NCBI RefSeq assembly: GCF_014203045.1
Contig: NZ_JACHIF010000013.1
Location: 1 to 64,000 of the forward strand
DNA: 64,000 bases
Source: Prosthecobacter dejongeii
GTDB lineage: Bacteria; Verrucomicrobiota; Verrucomicrobiia; Verrucomicrobiales; Verrucomicrobiaceae
Reading direction: 5' to 3'
Part shown: positions 34,396-43,433 of the stretch, one piece after another
Layout of the letters: every line of letters starts with the position of its first letter
How positions within the stretch are numbered: the first letter of the stretch is position 1
Translations under genes and position numbers: made by a program
The notes under the pieces: model-generated
Seen by the model: the letters and a program-made list of their open reading frames with translations, nothing else
The model's database searches: none
Told to the model about the DNA's origin: nothing

Positions 34396-35298
34396 TCACT
34401 TCAAATGCTCCAACAAAAAGCCAAAGATGTCCGGGTGTTTCACCTCTGGACCTCCGGTATAATTCAATTCATAAGGAATGCCCACCTTCTTCAGTTTCTC
34501 TTCCAGCCCCACCCCGAAATTGGCGGAGTGTGGCGGGTCTTTGGCATCCTTGCCCATGGCAGGTACCGAGTCATAAAACAGATATACGGGGGGGTCATCC
34601 GAGGTCGCCAGAGCATAGGGCGAAAACTTTTCAATCCAGGGCATCAGCGACCCGCGCTTATCCACAAACTCCTGGTAGCTGGCCAATAGAAAAGCGTGGT
34701 GACCATAATCATTGTTAGAAATCCAATCACGCATCTGCTGCGGGTCCAGGGATGTCTGGGGGACAAAGCCTAACGTGCAGGTCAGCCGGGTAGATTCACG
34801 GGCCACAGGGTCTGCACTTTTGGCATCGGCCATGTCCGGGTGAAAAGCCAGCCAAAGAGCATTGAATCCGCCTGCCGAACCACCGCAGCCGCCGATGCGA
34901 GTTTTGTCAATCTTCCATTCCGCGGCCTTGCTGCGCACGAATTGCAGAGCGCGGGCTGAATCATCCAAACAGGCCTTCACCGGCGGCACACTTTTGTCCG
35001 CACTCACGTCTGGGATGAGGCGGTAGTTGATGGACACCACAGAGATCCCAGATTCCAGGCATTTCGCCAGAAAGTCAGGATTGGCTTTATCCCCATTCAT
35101 CCAGCCACCGCCGTGGATGAAAAACAGCAATGGCACCGGTTGGTCTGAAGCCGCCTGATAGAAATCCAGCACCTGCTTTTCATGCGTGCCATAGGCGACA
35201 TTCGCCAGCGTCGGCTTGGGTGCGGTAGGGGTTTGGGCCAGAGCCGAGCAGGTCCAAAAACCTCCCACAAGCAGCATTATAATCGGAAAGAATCTCAT
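34396..35298 (-). CDS. Secreted alpha/beta-hydrolase (esterase)
   Basis: A 300-residue protein with a signal peptide from the ATG at 35298 (MRFFPIIMLLVGGFWTCSALA). The oxyanion-hole motif HGGGW and nucleophile elbow GGSAGG, with the catalytic Ser in CGGSAGGFNALWLA, are those of the BD-FAE/esterase-lipase group. C-terminal His in GPEVKHPDIF. Probably removes acetyl or feruloyl groups from glycans, consistent with the adjacent sulfatase block. Confidence 0.85.
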   Translation of the reverse strand: MRFFPIIMLLVGGFWTCSALAQTPTAPKPTLANVAYGTHEKQVLDFYQAASDQPVPLLFFIHGGGWMNGDKANPDFLAKCLESGISVVSINYRLIPDVSADKSVPPVKACLDDSARALQFVRSKAAEWKIDKTRIGGCGGSAGGFNALWLAFHPDMADAKSADPVARESTRLTCTLGFVPQTSLDPQQMRDWISNNDYGHHAFLLASYQEFVDKRGSLMPWIEKFSPYALATSDDPPVYLFYDSVPAMGKDAKDPPHSANFGVGLEEKLKKVGIPYELNYTGGPEVKHPDIFGFLLEHLK

Positions 35299-35352
35299 GA
35301 AGTCGCTCAGTCTAGTCCTTCCCTCATTTGAACAAAGGTCAAAAGTCATTTT

Positions 35353-35481
35353 TTATAAGGCTTCAGTGACCGCCATCGTGGCATGGAACTTGCCTGAAAT
35401 TTGCCCGAAGAGGGATCCGCCAAACTGCTTGACCGTTCCTCCTGAAACAGGCTTACTGGATTCTTTACCAGCGGTCTGCAT
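35353..35481 (-). CDS. Possible 42-residue small protein
   Basis: A short frame between the esterase and amidase genes, starting MQTAGKESSKPVSGG and ending MAVTEAL. The composition is protein-like (GGSLFGQISGKF) and the frame fills most of an otherwise empty divergent gap. No ribosome-binding site or homologue recognised, so it may be chance. Confidence 0.2.
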   Translation of the reverse strand: MQTAGKESSKPVSGGTVKQFGGSLFGQISGKFHATMAVTEAL

Positions 35482-35546
35482 GCTTGCGTTTCGATTGCCG
35501 CCTGCCAGTCCACGGCCAGTTCTTTCATCCCCCTCGATTTTCCTGC

Positions 35547-36161
35547 ATGAACTTCACCTCTTTCCGGTCTCAGGTCCTCTGGCTCGTGCTTTTCGCCAGC
35601 ATGTTCCTCAGCCCCTTGGCTCAGGCCTTTGACACCGTGATCCTGGATGCAGGACATGGAGACCATGACCGGGGTGCTGCCATTGGTTACGTTTATGAAA
35701 AGCACCTCGCCCTGGATACTGCCCGACGTGTGGAGCAGCTTTTGCGTAAAGAGGGCATCAAGGTCATCATGACCCGCAGCCGCGATGTGTTCATCCCCCT
35801 GCAAGACCGCTCCGCCGCAGGCAACCGCTATGGCAATGCCATCTTTGTCAGCGTCCACTATAACTACAACCGTGGCGGCAGCGGCAGCGGAGTCGAGACC
35901 TTCTATCACTTTTCCCGGGGCTACACTCTGGCTGCCTACATCCAGGCTTACTTGGTCCAGCGCACCCGCATGACCAACCGTGGGGTCAAGCACGCCAGCT
36001 TCCATGTCATCCGGAAAACAGAGCGCAACCCCGCCGTGCTGGTGGAGTGTGGTTTCGTCAGCAATCCCACGGAACGAGCCCGTATGATGACGGGTGAATT
36101 CCGCGCCCGCATCGCCGAAGGCATCGCCCAGGGCATTGTGGCTTACAAACGTGCCAAATAA
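35547..36161 (+). CDS. N-acetylmuramoyl-L-alanine amidase (Amidase_3)
   Basis: A 204-residue exported zinc amidase. The ATG at 35547 opens a signal peptide (ending PLAQA). Zinc-binding and catalytic elements of Amidase_3 are visible: VILDAGHGDHDRGA, FVSVHYNYN and VLVECGFVSNPTER with the catalytic Glu. It cleaves the bond between muramic acid and the stem peptide during septation or recycling. Confidence 0.9.
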   Translation: MNFTSFRSQVLWLVLFASMFLSPLAQAFDTVILDAGHGDHDRGAAIGYVYEKHLALDTARRVEQLLRKEGIKVIMTRSRDVFIPLQDRSAAGNRYGNAIFVSVHYNYNRGGSGSGVETFYHFSRGYTLAAYIQAYLVQRTRMTNRGVKHASFHVIRKTERNPAVLVECGFVSNPTERARMMTGEFRARIAEGIAQGIVAYKRAK

Positions 36162-36173
36162 GCTCTCACGACC

Positions 36174-37649
36174 ATGCTGGTGACATGCCGCCAGATGCAG
36201 GAGATGGAAGAAGGTGCGTTTGCCCAGGGCGTGCAGGCATCCGATCTTATGGAGGTGGCGGGCATAGGCATCGCCCAGGTCATCCGCCATTTTTTTCTCA
36301 CCCCCGGCACGCTCATTCTCTACCTGGGAAGCGGCAACAATGCCGGCGATGCCCTGGTGGCTGGACGCGAACTCCAAAAACAGGGATGGACATTGCTGGC
36401 CCGTCTTAGCGGCGAGCCGGGTAACATGAAAGCCCTGCCGCTGAAACATTGGAACGAGTTAAAGGGCATGGAAAGGCTCCATCATCCGCCTCTTTTAAAT
36501 CTCCAAGCTCCCGTAGTCTTGCTGGATGGATTGCTAGGCATCGGCAGCCAGGGGCCCTTGCGCCCCAGTCTTTCTGCGCTTGCACAGGAGATGAACCAGC
36601 TACGGATCAGCCACCGGGCCGTCACCGTCGCCATGGACATTCCTTCGGGTCTAGATGGTGATACAGGCCAGCCCCACCCAGACTGTGTGGTGGCGGACAT
36701 CACGGCCACCGTTGCCGCCTGTAAAAAAGGCCTGGTAGCTGATGCAGCGACGCATCATGTGGGCAGGTTGGCGCTGGTTCCCCTGCCTCAACTGGCCCCG
36801 TTCATGCCCAAGGAGGCAATTCAAGAAAACCTGCTCACCCCAGAGTTTTTGCGCCCTCACCTTCCGCGACGGAACTTTGATTTTCACAAAGGCCAAGCAG
36901 GCCGGGTGGGCATCCTCGCTGGCTCGCGTGGGTATTATGGGGCAGCCGAATTGGCCTGCCGCGCTGCCTTGCGTGCTGGGGCTGGCCTGGTGACTTTGAT
37001 TGTCAAAGAAGACGCCTACGACATCCTCGCTTGCCGCGTCCCACCTGAGGTCATGGTGAAATCCGTCCAAGATTACCGGGAGGTGCTTAACATGCGTTTT
37101 GACGCCATAGGCATCGGCCCCGGGCTGGGTTTCACCGATGAAGCTGAATACATCGAGATGATTCGTCAAACATCAGTGCGCTGCGTCGTGGATGCCGATG
37201 CCCTCACCGCACTGGCACGCCAGGAACATGAGACTCTGGATGATTGCGTTGCCTCGCATCTTTTCACGCCTCATCCCGGTGAAATGGCCAGGCTGCTGCC
37301 TAACTGCGCCAACTTCACGCGACGTGAACAGGCGGCAAGCTGGACCACCGACCATTTAGGGCATACTCTTCTTCTCAAAGGGGCCCGCACTGTCATTGCG
37401 ACCCACGGGCTGGACACTCTGTATAACACCACCGGTCACCCTGGTATGGCCATAGGAGGCATGGGGGATGTGCTCACGGGCGTCTCCGCAGCCCTCATAG
37501 GCCAGGGTATCCGTACGCATTTTGCCGCAGGCCTCGCCGCCTGGCTCTGTGGCAGGGCCGCCGAGATCCACGCACGTGCGCAAGCTGCCGAAAGCACGCT
37601 ACCGACGGATGTCATCCGGCACCTGGGTCAGGCCTGGGCTGAACTATAA
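36174..37649 (+). CDS. nnr: Bifunctional NAD(P)H-hydrate epimerase/dehydratase
   Basis: A 491-residue repair enzyme for hydrated NAD(P)H. The N-terminal epimerase (YjeF_N) carries GSGNNAGDALV; the C-terminal ADP-dependent dehydratase carries FHKGQAGRVGILAGS, TPHPGEMARL and the signature GHPGMAIGGMGDVLTG. Fusion of both halves is the common bacterial form. It starts 12 bases after the amidase stop and is probably in the same transcript. Confidence 0.94.
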   Translation: MLVTCRQMQEMEEGAFAQGVQASDLMEVAGIGIAQVIRHFFLTPGTLILYLGSGNNAGDALVAGRELQKQGWTLLARLSGEPGNMKALPLKHWNELKGMERLHHPPLLNLQAPVVLLDGLLGIGSQGPLRPSLSALAQEMNQLRISHRAVTVAMDIPSGLDGDTGQPHPDCVVADITATVAACKKGLVADAATHHVGRLALVPLPQLAPFMPKEAIQENLLTPEFLRPHLPRRNFDFHKGQAGRVGILAGSRGYYGAAELACRAALRAGAGLVTLIVKEDAYDILACRVPPEVMVKSVQDYREVLNMRFDAIGIGPGLGFTDEAEYIEMIRQTSVRCVVDADALTALARQEHETLDDCVASHLFTPHPGEMARLLPNCANFTRREQAASWTTDHLGHTLLLKGARTVIATHGLDTLYNTTGHPGMAIGGMGDVLTGVSAALIGQGIRTHFAAGLAAWLCGRAAEIHARAQAAESTLPTDVIRHLGQAWAEL

Positions 37650-37657
37650 CGTCACTT

Positions 37658-38179
37658 CTACTCATGCCCCACCCACTCTCTCATTTCGTAGAGTTTGGGA
37701 TTTCGAATGGGTGCGCGCCCCCCCTGAACCATCTTTTTAACGGTCGCAAAAAGGTCCACATCTCCCGCTTCTCCCAGCCCGCCAAATTCAGAATCCAGCT
37801 TTTCTGGATCTTCTCCTGCCTCCAGACGCTTCACCATCTCGCGTAACTCTGGAGGTGTTTTGTCCCCCATCAAATCGGTCATTTTCCGCATCAGATGGCC
37901 CAATTGCCTAGGATCGGGATTGTCTTCATTCATCGCCCCCATCTCGCCTTCCATCTCGAGCATCAGAGCATCCATCTTTTCCTCATCCAATCCAGCAAAG
38001 GGGTCCCCCTCCAGATTTTCCTTGGCCTTGCCAATGATCGCAAAACGCGAAACCTGTTTTTGCAGTTTAAACGCAGGGTTGTCCGGGCAGGTCGGCACTT
38101 TGTCTCCATAGGCAAGGCTCCGCGCGAGGAACTGGTAAACCGTGTTGTTCTCGGGGCAGTAAAACTCGTAAATGGGCAT
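37658..38179 (-). CDS. FmdB-like zinc-ribbon regulatory protein
   Basis: A 173-residue protein beginning MPIYEFYCPENNTVYQFLAR, the FmdB/zinc-ribbon start, with only Cys8 and a second CPD cysteine, so the ribbon is degenerate. The rest is acidic and helical (MDALMLEMEGEMGAMNED, EMVKRLEAGEDPEKLDSEF). FmdB-type proteins are small regulators of unknown mechanism. The ATG at 38179 is used because upstream residues do not fit. Confidence 0.75.
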   Translation of the reverse strand: MPIYEFYCPENNTVYQFLARSLAYGDKVPTCPDNPAFKLQKQVSRFAIIGKAKENLEGDPFAGLDEEKMDALMLEMEGEMGAMNEDNPDPRQLGHLMRKMTDLMGDKTPPELREMVKRLEAGEDPEKLDSEFGGLGEAGDVDLFATVKKMVQGGRAPIRNPKLYEMREWVGHE

Positions 38180-38402
38180 GATCTGGGGAGAAAGTAGCGA
38201 GATAGGCGGGAAGAGCACCACCTCGATTTTGCAAAAAGATCCACTGAATACATCATCAGATTCGCATTCCATAGATCACAAGGACGTCAGCGGTGTCTCA
38301 TAACAGTTCTAGCAAGACTTCCAGAAGATGCCCACGCCAGGAGGAACGCTCTCTGAGGAAATAACTGTGTTTCTCCAAGAGCGAAATCATCCGTATCATT
38401 GC

Positions 38403-38420
38403 TTGTGAAATTTTTCACAA
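38403..38420. promoter_or_regulatory. CRP/FNR-family operator upstream of nuoG
   Basis: A perfect palindrome TTGTGA-AATTTT-TCACAA, identical to the CRP consensus half-sites (TGTGA-N6-TCACA) and close to FNR/NtcA sites. Its centre is about 67 bases before the nuoG ATG. A promoter-like pair follows: TTGCCC at 38428-38433 and GATAAT at 38450-38455, with 16 bases between. That puts the operator some 50 bases upstream of the probable start of transcription, a position used by activators. Confidence 0.6.
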
Positions 38421-38478
38421 ATTCGGGTTGCCCCTCTCCCGACGGCTCCGATAATCCCCAAACTCCGCTTTTCCGCCC

Positions 38479-40212
38479 ATGTCTGCTCCCGCTGCCGCCG
38501 CTACCCCCACCGCACCCCCACCTGTTGACTTGGTGAATGTGCAAATTGACGGCGTCTGGTACAAGTTTCCCAAGGGCACTCGCATGATCGAAGCCTGCAA
38601 GCAGGTGAAGAAAGAAGTGCCGCATTATTGCTACCACCCGAAGCTTTCCAGCCCGGGCAATTGCCGCATGTGTCTCGTAGAAATGGGCATGCCGCCTCGC
38701 CCAGCCCCTGGCCAAGAAGCAGAAAAGGACGAACATGGCATGCCGAAGATCGGCTGGATGCCACGTCCCGTCATTGCTTGTGCCAATACCATCGCTGAAG
38801 GCATGGGCATCCGCACGGAATCCGTTTTGACGCAGGAATGCCGCAAGGGAGTGATGGAGTTCCTTCTCATCAACCATCCACTAGATTGCCCCATCTGTGA
38901 CCAGGCTGGCGAATGCCGCCTCCAGGAATTCAGCGTGGAGCACGGCAAGGGCGAAAGCCGCTTCCGTGAGAACAAGGTCAAAAAGCCGAAGAATGTGGAC
39001 ATCGGCCCACGTGTTCGTCTGGACGACGAGCGCTGCATCATGTGCAGCCGCTGCATCCGCTTCACGGCGGAAATCGCGGACGAGCCTGTTCTGGGGTTCA
39101 CCGAACGCGGCAGCCACACCACGCTGGCCGTTCATCCTGGCAAGCGCTTGGAGCACAATTACTCCCTCAACACGGTGGATATCTGCCCAGTGGGTGCCCT
39201 CACCTCCACGGACTTCCGCTTTCAGCAGCGCGTCTGGTTCCTCAGCGAGACTAACAGCGTTTGCACAGGCTGTGGCCGTGGCTGCAACATGGAAATCGGC
39301 GCCCGCGGTGATACCATTTTCCGCCAGACCCCGCGTGAAAACAACGACGTCAACTCCACGTGGATGTGTGACCGTGGCCGTCTCGACTTCCACTTCGTCA
39401 ACAGTGAGTTCCGCCTCACAGATCCTCTGGTAAAATCCGGTGGCAAGCATGAGATCAGCACTTGGAAAAAATCCATCCAAGCCGTGGCGGAAGGTCTTTC
39501 TGGCCTGAAGGGCGAAGAAATCGCCATCATCGCCAGCGCCCGCATGACCAATGAAGAGCTTTTCTTCGTCAAGCAACTTGCACGGGTGCTCGGCACTGAA
39601 AATGTGGACGTCATCCAACGTCAAAGCGAAGGAGACAACTATCTTTTCGCTGCCGACAAAAACCCCAATACCCTCGGGGCCAAAGAGATCCTCGGCATTG
39701 AGCCTGGCAGCCGCCTTGCAGGCATCACGGAACTGATGAGCCGCGGCCGACTTCGTGCCGTCCTGGCCCTGGGAGAAAACCTCCTCAAAGTCGGTTTCGA
39801 ACGCCGTGACATCGAAAAAATCGGTTTCCTCACCACCCTGCACATTCTCGCCAATGCCACAGCAGAGCTTTCCAACGTGGTGCTTCCAGGCACAGCCTAC
39901 GCAGAAAAGCGCGGTAGCATGATCAATGTCACAGGCCGCCTGCAAAAACTGAACAAGGCAGTCAACGCTCCGGGGAACGCTCGCGACACCTGGGAAATCC
40001 TGCGCGATCTCGTCGTGGCTTGCGGCGGCTCCAATGGGCTTTACAGCGTTGAAGATGTCTTTAAAGGACTCGCCAATGACGTGTCTGTCTTCAATGGTCT
40101 TACTTACGCGAAGATCGGCGATCTCGGCATCCCGCTGATTGAAACAAGCGAGGCTATTCCTCTCTTAGAGCGCGAAAAAGAGCGCAAATCAAAAGGTATC
40201 ATCGTGGGTTAA
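38479..40212 (+). CDS. nuoG: NADH-quinone oxidoreductase subunit G-like protein
   Basis: A 577-residue protein of respiratory Complex I. The 2Fe-2S ferredoxin domain has Cys51, Cys62, Cys65 and Cys101. HPLDCPICDQAGEC gives the His/Cys cluster (His133, Cys137, Cys140, Cys146), CIMCSRC gives Cys186, Cys189, Cys192 with Cys236, and CTGCGRGC plus Cys297 gives the N7-type cluster. The molybdopterin-oxidoreductase-like C-terminal half is short. No other nuo gene lies within the window, so the gene is separated from the operon. A CRP/FNR-like operator lies upstream. Confidence 0.88.
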   Translation: MSAPAAAATPTAPPPVDLVNVQIDGVWYKFPKGTRMIEACKQVKKEVPHYCYHPKLSSPGNCRMCLVEMGMPPRPAPGQEAEKDEHGMPKIGWMPRPVIACANTIAEGMGIRTESVLTQECRKGVMEFLLINHPLDCPICDQAGECRLQEFSVEHGKGESRFRENKVKKPKNVDIGPRVRLDDERCIMCSRCIRFTAEIADEPVLGFTERGSHTTLAVHPGKRLEHNYSLNTVDICPVGALTSTDFRFQQRVWFLSETNSVCTGCGRGCNMEIGARGDTIFRQTPRENNDVNSTWMCDRGRLDFHFVNSEFRLTDPLVKSGGKHEISTWKKSIQAVAEGLSGLKGEEIAIIASARMTNEELFFVKQLARVLGTENVDVIQRQSEGDNYLFAADKNPNTLGAKEILGIEPGSRLAGITELMSRGRLRAVLALGENLLKVGFERRDIEKIGFLTTLHILANATAELSNVVLPGTAYAEKRGSMINVTGRLQKLNKAVNAPGNARDTWEILRDLVVACGGSNGLYSVEDVFKGLANDVSVFNGLTYAKIGDLGIPLIETSEAIPLLEREKERKSKGIIVG

Positions 40213-40274
40213 TCGGCTCACCCGAATGGATGGATAGCATCGAAAACCCTTCGATAGCACTTCCATTCATAAAC

Positions 40275-40308
40275 AAAAAAGCGCCAGAGTCTCCTCTGGC
40301 GCTTTTTT
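40275..40308. terminator. Bidirectional terminator after nuoG
   Basis: Perfect stem AAAAAAGCGCCAGAG / CTCTGGCGCTTTTTT with a short loop, about 60 bases after the nuoG stop. A and T runs on both strands serve nuoG and the convergent gene at 40329. Confidence 0.88.
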
Positions 40309-40328
40309 GTTGGATGACGGATTAGGCT

Positions 40329-42614
40329 TTAGCGCTTGGGCTCCCATTCGGAGATGGGTTTCACCGGATTCACCGGGGGGGCTTCGCCCAAAGCAAAAGC
40401 GATGCTGATCGTCTGAGGCCCTTTTACGGCACCCAGATTGACTTTGAGCACCTTGATCCCGGTCAGCTTTTTCATCTGCTCACTCTTCGGTTCTGGAGCA
40501 TCTTCCGTCGTAAAGGTTGCTCCGGCAGGAGATAGAATCACCGCGTGCAGGGTCTGCTCCTTGTCCTTCAGAGTGGCCTTCCCGCCTTCTACGGTCACTT
40601 CAGCACGCGTGTGCATGGACCATGTCACTGGGGTGGTATTTTTCACCGAAAGATCATCTTGCAGCACCACATAAGGTTTGGCCCCGCGCACCATCATGGC
40701 TCCACGAAAAGCATCTTTGGCGGCCTTGGAGTAGCCTTTGGAGAGATCCACGGCCGTGATACCCAGAGCTGGTGTGCTGTGGCTGACGATCACGGAGGCT
40801 TTGGCATCCAGTTCCTGGTTTCCGCCTAAAGAAATGGTGTTTTGCCCCGGAGTGCCTTCCACATAAAGTTCGTAACGTTTGGTCCGGTCCGCAGCAGGTT
40901 TAAAGCCGGGAGCCCGATCACTTTCGCCGCCCAGTTCAATGCCCCAGCGTTTACCACCTGCTTCTAAAACGAAGCTGCCCAAATCAAGCTGCGCAGTCGG
41001 AATACTATTGTCGCCACCTTTGACGGCAACGTAATAAGCATCCTTTTCCCAACTGCTACGCAGGGCAGCCACAGAACCACCTGGGAAGGAATAATCCATG
41101 CTGTCCGGCGCACCGTCCCCTGCGGCATGCGGATTGTAGTACATCAGGTGACCGGCCAGATTCAAAAAGGCCGTATCCGGTCCAGGAGCAGCGCCGGCGG
41201 TGAGGGCCTTAGTCCCCATGTTGCCGTGGGCTCCGGCTAACCAAGTGGAAACCCAGGGCCGAGTGAGGGCGGAACCCTGTGCATCCCCATAATTGAACAA
41301 CTGGTTGGTAGGTCCCACCAGATGTACACGGGCTAAGCCCGCTTGAGGCAGACCTTCCAAAAGACTGAAACCGAGGTCACTGCCTGCGTTTGCCTTCAAG
41401 GTCTGCAAAACCAGGATGGCGTAATCTAGCACCTGCTCTCCAGACTCCATGCCTTCAGGCCAGATACCCGCCGGGGCAAAGCGCAGCATGCCTTTACCAA
41501 AGACCTTACCAGCCGCATCCATCGCCTGCTTAGCCGCGCTAGGGTCTTCATCACTCAAACAAAAAGCGGCTAAAATGAGGGCCGAAGCCGCTGCCATGTG
41601 TTCAGAATCAGGCTCCTCTTCAGATTCACCTTTCGCCGCAGCTTTCGGCGCTGCCTTAGGTTTCGGTGCCGCATCCGAGCCTGCGGCTTTGCCACGGGCA
41701 GATTCTGGCACGGGCTCTCCTTTGAGAAAAGCAGCCAGAGCCCCGATACCTTTTTCAATCATGTAAGTGCGGGCATCCGTCGCCTGTTTTTCATTCAGAC
41801 CGTCCCGGAAATAATCATAGCCCAAAGACGCCGCGATGAGGAAATCTGCCGTCACAGGCGGCTCGTCCACATACCAGTTTTGAAACGTTGCTGGATCTGT
41901 GATGGCGATCAATTCACGCACCCCACGCTCTTTCCAGCGAGGATCACCGTCCACAAAATTTAGAGTGCCGAGTGTCGCCATACGGAAGATGGCTTTAGAG
42001 CCCGGTGTCACGGTGCCACGCTGCTCACCAAAAATACGCGTCAGTTCAGGCGCTTCCAGAAGCTTTTCACCCCCAGCCTTGAGATTCTCCAGCATTTTAG
42101 CCGCCACAGGATCTGCCGCTGGCAGTCCCTTCACATAGGCCCAGCCCTGTGCTGCGTGGACCAAACGAGGACGGGTTTTCAACACCGTACGGATGTAGTC
42201 AGCACTGTTTGGCACCTTGAATTTATTGGCCGGGGTGATGGCCAAAACAGGCCGCGCAGGGGCTGGCTTGGCACTGGCGGTTTTAGGGGCTGGAGCACCC
42301 GGCGCAGGGGACGTGGGAGTTCCTGGCGCAGCCGCAGTGGCAGGGGCGGCAGCAGGCATGGACTGCATTTTTTTCCACTGCTCTGCCGCAAAGGCTTTGT
42401 CCTCATCGCTCAGACTGTCAATTGGGATGGTGAAGGTCTTTTCATCCGCACGCTTGATGGTGATGGTGCGTGCAGCCACATCCACAGCTACCATTTCAGC
42501 CTCAATGGAGACCCCGGCCTTATTTTTCCAAGCACGCATCTCTGCCGTGGCCATCAACGGTATAGTCAGGCCGAGCAAAAACGTGGTGAGGGGACGGTGT
42601 ACAGCAGCATTCAT
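40329..42614 (-). CDS. Secreted SHD1-domain protein with heparinase-II/III-like region
   Basis: A 761-residue exported protein. After the signal peptide comes an SHD1-like domain (MRAWKNKAGVSIEAEMV, DEKTFTIPIDSLSDEDK), then an Ala/Pro-rich linker (about 88-125). The large C-terminal part has the layout of heparinase II/III-type lyases: an alpha-helical toroid (RLVHAAQGWAYVKGL, FLIAASLGYDYFRDGL) followed by a beta-sandwich (YYVAVKGGDNSIPTAQLDLGSFVLEAGG, WSMHTRAEVTVEGG). Lyase activity is plausible but the catalytic residues cannot be assigned by eye. Confidence 0.75.
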   Translation of the reverse strand: MNAAVHRPLTTFLLGLTIPLMATAEMRAWKNKAGVSIEAEMVAVDVAARTITIKRADEKTFTIPIDSLSDEDKAFAAEQWKKMQSMPAAAPATAAAPGTPTSPAPGAPAPKTASAKPAPARPVLAITPANKFKVPNSADYIRTVLKTRPRLVHAAQGWAYVKGLPAADPVAAKMLENLKAGGEKLLEAPELTRIFGEQRGTVTPGSKAIFRMATLGTLNFVDGDPRWKERGVRELIAITDPATFQNWYVDEPPVTADFLIAASLGYDYFRDGLNEKQATDARTYMIEKGIGALAAFLKGEPVPESARGKAAGSDAAPKPKAAPKAAAKGESEEEPDSEHMAAASALILAAFCLSDEDPSAAKQAMDAAGKVFGKGMLRFAPAGIWPEGMESGEQVLDYAILVLQTLKANAGSDLGFSLLEGLPQAGLARVHLVGPTNQLFNYGDAQGSALTRPWVSTWLAGAHGNMGTKALTAGAAPGPDTAFLNLAGHLMYYNPHAAGDGAPDSMDYSFPGGSVAALRSSWEKDAYYVAVKGGDNSIPTAQLDLGSFVLEAGGKRWGIELGGESDRAPGFKPAADRTKRYELYVEGTPGQNTISLGGNQELDAKASVIVSHSTPALGITAVDLSKGYSKAAKDAFRGAMMVRGAKPYVVLQDDLSVKNTTPVTWSMHTRAEVTVEGGKATLKDKEQTLHAVILSPAGATFTTEDAPEPKSEQMKKLTGIKVLKVNLGAVKGPQTISIAFALGEAPPVNPVKPISEWEPKR

Positions 42615-42764
42615 GATAGATGGGAAGTCTTAAGCCTACGAGTGTGAGTTTCGTCCGTCTCGCCGACAAGGCAAAAATGCGGCTTCGAGAGAAAAGAGAA
42701 TCTCGTCAGGCCACAGCCGATTACCCATTCGACAGGGGCGCTTCCTCCGTGTAGCAAAATCCCC

Positions 42765-43370
42765 ATGTTCACAGGCCTCATCGAATGCACCGGCACCGTT
42801 CTTTCTCTGGAAGCGCGCGGCGAAAGCGCACGCTTGACACTCAAAGTCGGTCCCTTAGCCGCCGAACTCACCGAAGGCGAAAGCATCGCTGTCAATGGCT
42901 GCTGCCTGACAGTCACCGAATGGGACATCTCCCAGCAGACAGCCTGTTTTGATTTGCTCATGCAGACGCTCAAAGTCACCAGTCTGGGAGATTTAATTCC
43001 CGGTAGCTTAGTCAACCTGGAGCGGGCCATGAGCATGAGCGCCCGCTTTGGAGGGCACTTTGTTCAGGGGCACGTGGACGCTACCGTCACCGTTTTAGAC
43101 TGGAGTCCGCATGGGCAAGATTATCGTCTAGAGGTCGCGTTGCCCGCAGAGTATGCTGGCTTAGTCATTCCCAAAGGGTCGATCTGCCTGGATGGTATCT
43201 CTTTAACCGCAGCGGAAGTCACCTCTCAAAGTGTTGTCTGCTGGATCATTCCCCACACCTTTCAGGTTACCAATCTCCACACCAAAGCGGCAGGGATGCG
43301 GTTAAACGTGGAATTTGATCTTCTGGGCAAATACGTGCGAAATCTCATGCAGGCGCAGACGGGAACCTGA
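42765..43370 (+). CDS. ribE: Riboflavin synthase alpha subunit
   Basis: Dismutates two lumazine molecules to riboflavin. MFTGLIECTGTV is the family start, GESIAVNGCCLTV the first barrel, HFVQGHVDATV the second and SICLDGISLTAAEV the repeat. Length is 201 residues, typical of the two-barrel enzyme. No other rib gene is nearby and no FMN riboswitch was recognised upstream. Confidence 0.95.
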   Translation: MFTGLIECTGTVLSLEARGESARLTLKVGPLAAELTEGESIAVNGCCLTVTEWDISQQTACFDLLMQTLKVTSLGDLIPGSLVNLERAMSMSARFGGHFVQGHVDATVTVLDWSPHGQDYRLEVALPAEYAGLVIPKGSICLDGISLTAAEVTSQSVVCWIIPHTFQVTNLHTKAAGMRLNVEFDLLGKYVRNLMQAQTGT

Positions 43371-43433
43371 CGTGTACCTTGACGGGGGAGGGCTCACCCG
43401 GCATCTTGTGGGACGTCCCTGTCCGCCGGACGA

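Noticed and set aside
35346-36449. A 367-codon open frame on the minus strand.
   Set aside because: It is antisense to the amidase and NAD(P)HX repair genes, whose catalytic motifs are intact, and its translation is low-complexity and His/Ala-rich without any domain.
38881-39945. A 354-codon open frame on the minus strand.
   Set aside because: It lies opposite the well-conserved cysteine motifs of nuoG and shows no domain.
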